5,970 nt of DNA from Erythrobacter sp. UBA3075 (lineage in GTDB: Bacteria; Pseudomonadota; Alphaproteobacteria; Sphingomonadales; Sphingomonadaceae). Position numbers and translations under genes: made by a program. Numbering within the stretch: position 1 is the stretch's first letter; every line of letters starts with the position of its first letter. The notes beneath the pieces were generated by a model that saw only the letters and a list, made by a program, of their open reading frames with translations, was not told the DNA's origin and made no database searches. This document shows, in pieces, positions 1-4,859 of the stretch. The stretch is taken from positions 1 through 5,970 of the forward strand of contig DFBR01000168.1 of the NCBI GenBank assembly GCA_002367375.1, written 5' to 3'.

Positions 1-903
1 AGAGACATTTTCTGGTTGCGCGCGCTTCCAATCTTCTGGAAGTTGGTTGCGCAACCAGGTGTATTGGCGCTTGGCATAATTGCGGGTTGCCTGCTGACCC
101 TGCGCAATCGCCTCCTCGCGGGTGAATTCGCCGCGCAGCCACCCGGCTATTTCCGGTACGCCGATGGCGCGCATCACGGGCAGGTCTGGCGAGAGGGCGC
201 GTGCCAGCAAGGCTTCGACCTCTTCAACAGCACCGCTCTCGAGCATGGCGGCAAAACGCGTGTCACAGCGGGCAAACAGGGCCTCACGCTCGGGCAGGAG
301 CACGAGCGGGGCAAGGGTGATCACATCGGCGATTCCACCTTTTTTGACCTTCTGCCAGTCCGCGAGCCTACGTCCGGTGGACCGCACAACTTCCAATGCG
401 CGCGCGATGCGCTGGCTGTCGCTTGGATGGAGGCGGTCGGCGCGCTCAGGATCCTCATTCTGCAGAGCGGAATAGGCATCCGCAGTCGAAAGCGCGCGCA
501 CGTTTTCGCGCACGTGTGGGTCGATGGCCGGTATCGGTGCGATCCCTTCGAGCAGCGTGCGAACATAAAGGCCCGTCCCGCCGACAATGATGGGTACAGC
601 GCCTGCCTGATGCGCCTCCGCAACCTCGCGTTTTGCTGCTGTTGCCCAATCCGCCGCTGAACACGGCTGGGCCCCATCCCACGCGCCGAACAGGCGGTGC
701 GGGACACCAGCCATCTCCTCTTGCGATGGACGAGCGGACAGCACTTGCAAATCGGCATAGACCTGCGCGCTATCGGCATTGATGATTACAGCGGGGCGAT
801 TGAGCGCCTGTGCCAACCGCACCGCGAGATCGCTCTTGCCGCTGGCGGTCGGCCCTGCGATGAGCGCGACTTGATTGTTCGCAGGAGGATATGAAGTGCT
901 CAT
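1..903 (-). CDS. miaA: tRNA dimethylallyltransferase MiaA (3' end cut by window edge)
   Basis: MiaA transfers a dimethylallyl group from dimethylallyl diphosphate to N6 of adenosine 37 in tRNAs that read codons starting with U. Read on the minus strand, 301 codons are open from the ATG at 903 to the window edge with no stop. The family is usually about 300-320 residues, so only a short tail is missing. Visible motifs are the P-loop GPTASGKS (residues 17-24), DSAQVY (44-49, with the family's catalytic Asp at 44), RPS (58-60), GGTGLY (108-113), the [14 protein letters not shown] block in mid-protein, and [14 protein letters not shown] near the C-terminus. The start is chosen because no ATG, GTG or TTG lies in frame between it and the P-loop strand. 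A GTG sits directly upstream at 906. No good Shine-Dalgarno sequence precedes either codon. The gene diverges from serB and their 5' ends overlap by 8 bp. Family assignment is very secure; the exact start is fairly secure. Confidence 0.95.
   Translation of the reverse strand, partial: MSTSYPPANNQVALIAGPTASGKSDLAVRLAQALNRPAVIINADSAQVYADLQVLSARPSQEEMAGVPHRLFGAWDGAQPCSAADWATAAKREVAEAHQAGAVPIIVGGTGLYVRTLLEGIAPIPAIDPHVRENVRALSTADAYSALQNEDPERADRLHPSDSQRIARALEVVRSTGRRLADWQKVKKGGIADVITLAPLVLLPEREALFARCDTRFAAMLESGAVEEVEALLARALSPDLPVMRAIGVPEIAGWLRGEFTREEAIAQGQQATRNYAKRQYTWLRNQLPEDWKRAQPENVS
883..888 (+). promoter_or_regulatory. Ribosome binding site that fixes the serB start
   Basis: AGGAGG is a full match to the Shine-Dalgarno core and ends 7 bases before the GTG at 896. 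An out-of-frame ATG at 891 is only 2 bases away, too close to be used well, and would give a 7-residue peptide. On the other strand these bases fall in codons 5-7 of miaA, so this site constrains the MiaA N-terminus. Confidence 0.85.
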
Positions 904-1780
904 CACCCGGCTGATAGCAGAGCCGTCCACCTTGGAGAAAGCCCTTGATGGGCTGATTGCTGCATTGGCTGAAACCAGCGTGCCAATTGCCCACGCGGCG
1001 ATGCTCGAATTCTGCGGCGATGTCCTTCAGATTGAAAGTCCGGGCGACGATATGGGTGCCCTGCGCGCCGCGCTCGACCAGCATTTCCCGCACAGCAATG
1101 CGATTATGGGTCGCGATGCGATCCGTGTGCCGAATGTCTTCGTCTCTGACATGGACTCAACCATGATCGGGCAGGAATGTATCGACGAGCTCGCTGATTT
1201 CGCCGGACTGAAGGACAAGGTTGCGGGCATTACCGAGCGCGCCATGCAGGGTGAACTCGACTTCGAAAGCGCGCTGCGCGAACGTGTCGGACTGCTCAAA
1301 GGTCTGGACGAGGGCGCAATCGACCAATGCCTTGCCGAGCGCATCCGCCCAACCGAAGGCGCACGCGCACTGGTGCAGACGTTGAAAGCCCATGGCTGCC
1401 GGACGGTATTGGTAACCGGCGGATTCCATCACTTTGCGGACGATGTGGCGCAGCAAATCGGGTTTGAGCGTGTGGTGGGCAATCGCCTGGAAGTTGCGAA
1501 CGGCAAGCTGACTGGCGGGCTCACGGGACCAATAACCGACAGCTCCACCAAGCAGGCGGTGCTGAAAGAGGAGGTCGCAATGCACGGCGAAACCGCCGTC
1601 AGCATGGCTGCAGGCGACGGAGCCAACGATATTCCGATGCTCAACGCAGCAACTTACGGCATCGCCTATCGCGCCAAGCCCAAAGCGCGCGCGGCCTCCA
1701 ATGGCTGGCTCGATCACGGCGATCTGACGGGCTTGCTCAAGCTGCTGGAAATTCCGGAGAAGGACTGGATTGCCGGATAA
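896..1780 (+). CDS. serB: Phosphoserine phosphatase SerB
   Basis: SerB hydrolyses O-phospho-L-serine to L-serine and phosphate, the last step of the phosphorylated serine pathway, in the cytoplasm. The 294-residue product has an N-terminal region of about 80 residues in the position of the ACT-like domain of proteobacterial SerB, then a HAD-family phosphatase domain. HAD motif I is DMDST at residues 85-89 (nucleophile D85, acid/base D87). Motif II is VTGGF at 173-177, with Thr where many homologues have Ser. The motif III lysine is probably K219, in STKQ. Motif IV is DGAND at 241-245, which binds Mg2+. The start is the GTG at 896 because a strong AGGAGG lies 7 bases upstream. A TTG at 875 would give 7 more residues but lies ahead of that ribosome site. 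The gene diverges from miaA, and I see no terminator in the 78 bp after it. The family call is firm. Confidence 0.96.
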   Translation: MLITRLIAEPSTLEKALDGLIAALAETSVPIAHAAMLEFCGDVLQIESPGDDMGALRAALDQHFPHSNAIMGRDAIRVPNVFVSDMDSTMIGQECIDELADFAGLKDKVAGITERAMQGELDFESALRERVGLLKGLDEGAIDQCLAERIRPTEGARALVQTLKAHGCRTVLVTGGFHHFADDVAQQIGFERVVGNRLEVANGKLTGGLTGPITDSSTKQAVLKEEVAMHGETAVSMAAGDGANDIPMLNAATYGIAYRAKPKARAASNGWLDHGDLTGLLKLLEIPEKDWIAG

Positions 1781-1843
1781 TCTGGAAGGCTGACTCAATC
1801 GTCTGCCAGTTTGCCATATCATGTGCTAAGCAGTCCTCTGTTC

Positions 1844-1849
1844 GAGGGG
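1844..1849 (+). promoter_or_regulatory. Ribosome binding site for the unknown-function gene
   Basis: GAGGGG lies 9 bases before the ATG at 1859 and favours that codon over the in-frame TTG at 1811. The gap from 1781 to 1858 holds this site but no convincing -35/-10 pair and no clear hairpin. A small palindrome, TGCT-A-AGCA at 1824-1832, is too short to interpret. Confidence 0.65.
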
Positions 1850-1858
1850 GAACACGAC

Positions 1859-2512
1859 ATGATTGAAAATATGGGGCATTCGCGGCTTGCGGATTTCAAA
1901 GGCACTCCGGGTTGGGGCGCATTGAGCAAGAATGATCAAAGCCTGTTTGAAGCTTATCTGCGGCGTAGCGAGACCTGGACACTCACCGCTTTCCTGCGCA
2001 CAATTGGCCGTGAAGGCGCGATTGACGCGGCTTCTCTGCGCCCGCCACCCGCTCCGGCCGCAGGATCGCCGGTCCCGGTCCCGCCGCCTGTCGCCCCGGT
2101 TCCCATCCCCTATCCGATTGTTTCTACTAAACCGGCTGCTCTTGATCCGGCGGCGGGCGTTACGCCGCCTGGTCATGAGGAATTGGCCGCAATGCGTGAG
2201 GCAGCTGATCGAGACTTCAAGCGCAAGCAGCGGCAGCTATTCGGTGCAGGTCAGTCTGCCGCCGCCGCCGCCGGGGCGGGCGCTGCGGTGTCTCTGACGG
2301 CGCAAGAGATACAGACAGCCACAATGCTGGGCCGCCAATGGTCGGCAGCCAATAGCGGGCATGGTCGAGACGCGCATGGCAGCTACGCCTCGTCATCCAG
2401 CCCGCACACCGCAGACAGAGACCGTCAGCGGAGTGAGCAGGCGGCAATCCAGCGGGAGATCGACAAGGCTTTGCAACGCAAGCACAAGACTGGCAACGCC
2501 TTCGCGAATTGA
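1859..2512 (+). CDS. Protein of unknown function, proline-rich linker, 217 aa
   Basis: I do not recognise a family. The product has no signal peptide, membrane helix or cysteine, so it is probably cytoplasmic. Its parts, in order, are: a short, probably helical N-terminal module (about 16-56, with PGWGALSKNDQSLFEAYL, then a W/L-rich stretch); a Pro/Val/Ala linker (61-86) that repeats PxP; a charged helix (about 106-128, ending KRKQRQLF); an Ala/Gly run (134-142) encoded partly by five GCC codons; a Ser/His/Gly-rich segment (162-184); and a charged C-terminal helix (185-210). The start is the ATG at 1859, preceded by GAGGGG with 9 bases of spacing. A TTG at 1811 in the same frame lacks a ribosome site. 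The codon use resembles its neighbours and the frame is open throughout, which supports a real gene. It follows serB by 78 bp and converges on the nitroreductase gene with 25 bp between stops. The layout suggests an adaptor or scaffold, but that is a guess. Confidence 0.75.
   Translation: MIENMGHSRLADFKGTPGWGALSKNDQSLFEAYLRRSETWTLTAFLRTIGREGAIDAASLRPPPAPAAGSPVPVPPPVAPVPIPYPIVSTKPAALDPAAGVTPPGHEELAAMREAADRDFKRKQRQLFGAGQSAAAAAGAGAAVSLTAQEIQTATMLGRQWSAANSGHGRDAHGSYASSSSPHTADRDRQRSEQAAIQREIDKALQRKHKTGNAFAN
2258..2272 (+). repeat. Five tandem GCC triplets
   Basis: Five perfect GCC units lie in frame in the unknown-function gene and encode Ala134-Ala138. They are followed by more Ala/Gly codons. 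This is a short simple repeat in a probable flexible linker. Its unit number could vary between strains without breaking the frame. Confidence 0.8.
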
Positions 2513-2537
2513 AGTCTGTCTGAGCCAGTGGCGGAAA

Positions 2538-3224
2538 TCAGAGCCAGCTGGAAATCTGTTTGAGCGGTTTCTTGCGGATCGCATGCTCGGGCACAGTTGC
2601 ATGCTCACCCGGCAGCCCGGCGACCACGATCATCAGCGGCTTTTCGTTCTTTGGGCGACCGCACAGATCGCGCAGGAATCCCATGGGGGAGGGCGTATGC
2701 GTCAGCGTTGCCAGACCCGCTTCGTGCAGCGCCGTGATCAACATCCCGCAGGCGATGCCGACGCTTTCATTGACGTAGTAATTCTGCGTTTCGCCGTCCT
2801 CCTCAATCCCGCCGGTGCGCTGGGCGAAGCAGGCGATGAGATAGGGCGCGGTTTCGAGGAAGGGCTTGCTGGCGTCGGTGCCGATGGGGGCGAGGGCGTC
2901 GAGCCACTGCTCACTCGCCTTGGGCTTGTCGCCATCCTCGCCGTAGAAGCGCCGCTCCTCGGCTTCGGCAGCTTCGCGAATGGCGCGCTTCTTATCGGGC
3001 GAGGCAATCACCGCGAAATGCCACGGTTGATGGTTCGCGCCATTGGGCGCGGTCCCTGCGGCGCGGATGGCGTTCTCGATTACTTCGCGCGGGACAGGTG
3101 TGGCGGCGAAATCGCGGCACGAGTGGCGCGTCTTGAGCTGATCGTATGCCGCGCGGGCGCGGGAAACGCGCTCCTCGTCAGAATATGCAGGCAGATCGGG
3201 GAAGGGGTGGTGTTTCTCGGTCAC
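2538..3224 (-). CDS. FMN-dependent nitroreductase-fold protein, iodotyrosine deiodinase (halotyrosine dehalogenase) type
   Basis: This is a 228-residue flavoprotein of the nitroreductase superfamily. Supporting features are the FMN-binding TRHSCRDF (32-39), AGTAPNGANHQPWHF (56-70), the NESVGIACGMLITALHEAGL block (152-171), TLTHTP (173-178), GRPKNEKPLMIVVAGLP (189-205), and a C-terminal ATVP...RKKPL (209-221). From memory these blocks match the iodotyrosine deiodinase subfamily better than NfsA/NfsB-type enzymes. In that subfamily a Glu, a Tyr four residues later and a Lys contact the amino and carboxyl groups of the halotyrosine substrate (E157, Y161 and K182 in the human enzyme). Here E90, Y94 and K120 (in KPFLETAP) fall at the matching places. 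The likely chemistry is reductive dehalogenation, or reduction of a related phenol. The start is a GTG at 3224 with AAGGA 6 bases upstream; it overlaps the stop of the preceding gene as GTGA. Superfamily is firm, subfamily is good, substrate is inferred. Confidence 0.9.
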   Translation of the reverse strand: MTEKHHPFPDLPAYSDEERVSRARAAYDQLKTRHSCRDFAATPVPREVIENAIRAAGTAPNGANHQPWHFAVIASPDKKRAIREAAEAEERRFYGEDGDKPKASEQWLDALAPIGTDASKPFLETAPYLIACFAQRTGGIEEDGETQNYYVNESVGIACGMLITALHEAGLATLTHTPSPMGFLRDLCGRPKNEKPLMIVVAGLPGEHATVPEHAIRKKPLKQISSWL

Positions 3225-3628
3225 CGGTTTTCCTTGCGAATGACGAATTTCAGACCCGACCAGATATCATCCACGGCGCATTTCTTGGTGTCGACCAGCC
3301 CCAGTTCGAGGCCAGTGGCGCGCACTTCATGTTCGCCCACTTGCGTCGCAACTTCGGACGCCTGCTTAGGCCAACTCACCCAGATATGGCCTTTGGGATC
3401 GAGATTTTGCGCCAAATCAGCCAGCTTGCTTTGCAGCGAGATCGGATCGGTCACAAAGATATGCGCCGCGTCCACACCGTCTTCCGGCGAACTGACCCCA
3501 TGCAGTTCCAGCGCATATTCGCCAATTTCGTCAGCCACGCTTTCTGGCATTCCGTCGAACCACACACGCTGCCCGTCACGCAGGTTGAGCTTCTTGGCAA
3601 GCGGGGTTTCAGAATAACCGGCGGTCAT
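3221..3628 (-). CDS. DUF3052 family protein
   Basis: This is a small cytoplasmic protein of 135 residues matching the DUF3052 family as I remember it. Conserved signatures are the N-terminal GYSETPLAKKL (4-14), HIFVTD (56-61), HIWVSWPK (81-88), and the C-terminal LGLVDTKKCAVDDIWSGLKFV (109-129), which is the family's most distinctive block. The biochemical function of the family is unknown to me. The fold pattern of alternating strands and helices, with WVSWPK after a DPKG turn, recalls a small Rossmann-like or methyltransferase-derived domain without an evident cofactor site. The ATG at 3628 is supported by the family's usual N-terminus rather than by its weak ribosome site. The gene lies 22 bp after the TetR-family gene and overlaps the flavoprotein gene by 4 bp, so it is probably co-transcribed and translationally coupled with both. 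Confidence 0.87.
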   Translation of the reverse strand: MTAGYSETPLAKKLNLRDGQRVWFDGMPESVADEIGEYALELHGVSSPEDGVDAAHIFVTDPISLQSKLADLAQNLDPKGHIWVSWPKQASEVATQVGEHEVRATGLELGLVDTKKCAVDDIWSGLKFVIRKENR

Positions 3629-3650
3629 ACGGGCGGCTTAGCCGATGGGC

Positions 3651-4184
3651 TTAGCTTTGCAAGATTGCCTGCGTTGTCCGCAGCAGCCGATCGGCCAGCT
3701 CGGCGGGATGGGCAGAGACCTTGCCCGTGACCCATGCGCCTAGCGCTGCGATCACCGATCCGGCGATCAGGATCGAGTGCAGGCGCGCTTCGCGCTGCCC
3801 TTCAAGGCGCTCTGCCACCAGCTGGGCAAATAACGCTTCGGTCCGTTCCGCCCCGGGGCCGGACAGGAGTGTTCGCCCACGCTCGCGATTTTCATGAATA
3901 TGTGCCGTTAGCCAGTCGAGTTGTTCTTGTGGACCCGCCTCGGCAAGGCACGTCGCAAGCTGGCCAAGCAGAGTAGACAGGCTTTCATCGAATAGTGCCT
4001 CCACCCCGTCAAAATGGTCGTAAAAGGTCGACCGTGCGACGCCTGCCTCGGCCACAATCTCTGCGACGCGCGGGCGGTGCTTATCGCCTTCCAGCATAAG
4101 CCGATTGAACGTGCCGACGATTTGCGCGCGGGTTGCGGTCCTGGATTTGGGGCGGCTACCGGACTTTTCGCTGTAATCGTCCAT
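3651..4184 (-). CDS. TetR-family transcriptional regulator
   Basis: This 177-residue protein has the TetR plan. A basic N-terminal tail is followed by a DNA-binding helix-turn-helix at about residues 18-65: RAQIVGTFNRLML, then RVAEIVAEAGVARSTFYDHF, where the STFYDHF end is the typical recognition-helix signature. An all-helical C-terminal ligand-binding and dimer domain covers about 65-177. The ligand cannot be told from sequence. The ATG at 4184 is preferred because GGGGG (4191-4195) is 6 bases upstream. A second ATG at 4190 touches that run and would add Met-Thr. The open frame extends further to 4259, but only into the divergent gene. The gene is first in an apparent operon with the DUF3052 and flavoprotein genes and diverges from the membrane protein gene. 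A 15-bp palindrome in the shared gap suggests it represses itself and perhaps both sides. Confidence 0.95.
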   Translation of the reverse strand: MDDYSEKSGSRPKSRTATRAQIVGTFNRLMLEGDKHRPRVAEIVAEAGVARSTFYDHFDGVEALFDESLSTLLGQLATCLAEAGPQEQLDWLTAHIHENRERGRTLLSGPGAERTEALFAQLVAERLEGQREARLHSILIAGSVIAALGAWVTGKVSAHPAELADRLLRTTQAILQS

Positions 4185-4190
4185 TGTCAT

Positions 4191-4195
4191 CCCCC
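4191..4195 (-). promoter_or_regulatory. Ribosome binding site of the TetR-family gene
   Basis: A run of five G on the minus strand lies 6 bases before the ATG at 4184 and directly against the ATG at 4190. The spacing favours the inner start. Pairing with the anti-Shine-Dalgarno sequence is moderate, because the central A of GGAGG is replaced. Confidence 0.5.
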
Positions 4196-4201
4196 GGCAA
4201 C

Positions 4202-4216
4202 TGGCGAAGATCGCCA
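4202..4216. promoter_or_regulatory. Perfect inverted repeat TGGCGA-AGA-TCGCCA, candidate TetR operator
   Basis: Two exact 6-bp arms are separated by 3 bp, giving a 15-bp site. It lies in the 54-bp gap between the divergent starts of the TetR-family gene (4184) and the membrane protein gene (4239), 17 bp from the former and 22 bp from the latter. TetR-family repressors commonly bind palindromes of about this size beside their own gene. The symmetry is visible directly; binding by this regulator is inferred. I could not place confident -35 and -10 boxes around it. Confidence 0.55.
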
Positions 4217-4225
4217 CCACACTAT

Positions 4226-4231
4226 GAGGGG
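4226..4231 (+). promoter_or_regulatory. Ribosome binding site that fixes the membrane protein start
   Basis: GAGGGG ends 7 bases before the GTG at 4239. An in-frame ATG at 4224 overlaps this site and has no good ribosome site of its own, so GTG is the better start even though ATG is the stronger codon. Confidence 0.65.
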
Positions 4232-4238
4232 AATAGAC

Positions 4239-4859
4239 GTGGACACAGACAAACTGCAATCATTGCGCTGGGCCGGAGCTGCATTGGCGGGAGCTGCTGT
4301 GTTGGCAGCTGTGCTGATGCATTACCACCCGCATGGTGACGACACCGCGACGCAAATCCGGGTGAGCCATGGCGCGCTGCTGTTGCTAATTGCCATCCAA
4401 CCGGCAGTCCTTGGGCTGGTTGCCCGCGCACTGGGATGGAACCTGCTGACCGCGTTGGCGCTGGCATTCTTCGTGTTTGGCACTTTAGGCGCATTGCTCG
4501 CAGGAACGATCAATGGCTTTGTCGTGCCTGCCATGTGGGCATATCCCGATGGTGAGATCGCACCGGGCGTTACCGATCTGGCGTGGCAGATGAATCAGGC
4601 GCTGGCGACGCTTGGCGCGATTTCTGCGGGGACCGGCATCGCGCTGTTCGGAGCGGCACTATGGCGCGCAGATTGGCGCATTATCGGGGGCGTTGGCCTG
4701 TTCGTTGGCGCAATGTCTGCGGGGCTGCTGGTGGTGGGCGTAACAGACATGCAGTTTGAAGGTGCAATTCTCACCTATGTTGCGCAGCTTCTCTGGCTGG
4801 CAGCGCTCGGCGTGCGGCTGTTTCGTCTGGCCAGCGTCAGCTCTCCATCCAATCCTTGA
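4239..4859 (+). CDS. Six-helix integral membrane protein of unknown function
   Basis: The 206-residue product is almost entirely hydrophobic and is an inner-membrane protein. Likely membrane helices, read by eye, are at about 9-28, 46-67, 70-98, 112-138, 147-166 and 171-194. Notable features are a His-rich first loop just after helix 1 (MHYHPHGDD) and a His at the start of helix 2 (SHGALLLL). The end of helix 3 carries GTINGFVVPAMW, with an Asn and a Pro in the membrane. A short acidic loop follows it (YPDGEIAPGVTD). The His residues could bind metal or haem, but no known motif proves this. I do not recognise a named family. The start is GTG 4239 on its ribosome site; ATG 4224 would add 5 residues. 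The gene diverges from the TetR-family gene across a shared gap with a palindrome, so it may be a regulated target. Its last 23 bp overlap the 3' end of purL. Confidence 0.88.
   Translation: MDTDKLQSLRWAGAALAGAAVLAAVLMHYHPHGDDTATQIRVSHGALLLLIAIQPAVLGLVARALGWNLLTALALAFFVFGTLGALLAGTINGFVVPAMWAYPDGEIAPGVTDLAWQMNQALATLGAISAGTGIALFGAALWRADWRIIGGVGLFVGAMSAGLLVVGVTDMQFEGAILTYVAQLLWLAALGVRLFRLASVSSPSNP

Noticed and set aside
16..660. Plus-strand open frame of 214 codons opposite miaA
   Set aside because: It is antisense to a clearly conserved MiaA frame, has no recognisable family features and no ribosome site. High G+C shadows of this kind are expected.
875..895. TTG at 875 as an earlier serB start
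   Set aside because: The AGGAGG site lies after it and is spaced correctly for the GTG at 896. SerB homologues commonly begin near the L-I-x-x-L-I-A segment.
891..914. Seven-residue ATG peptide (leader) overlapping the serB start
   Set aside because: Its ATG is only 2 bases from the ribosome site, and the peptide has no attenuator features such as repeated codons for one amino acid or a following hairpin.
1157..1822. Minus-strand open frame of 221 codons opposite serB
   Set aside because: It is antisense to the conserved HAD phosphatase, and its translation shows no domain or plausible start region.
2513..2537. Bidirectional terminator between the unknown-function gene and the flavoprotein gene
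   Set aside because: The 25-bp gap has no GC-rich hairpin followed by a T run in either direction.
2361..3617. Plus-strand open frame of 418 codons across the flavoprotein and DUF3052 genes
   Set aside because: It is the longest frame in the region, but it is the shadow of two recognised minus-strand families and its protein has no coherent domain.
4185..4259. N-terminal extension of the TetR-family protein to 4259
   Set aside because: The extension would cross the palindrome and enter the divergent gene. The ATG at 4184 has the suitably spaced G-rich ribosome site, and the added residues are unlike TetR N-termini.
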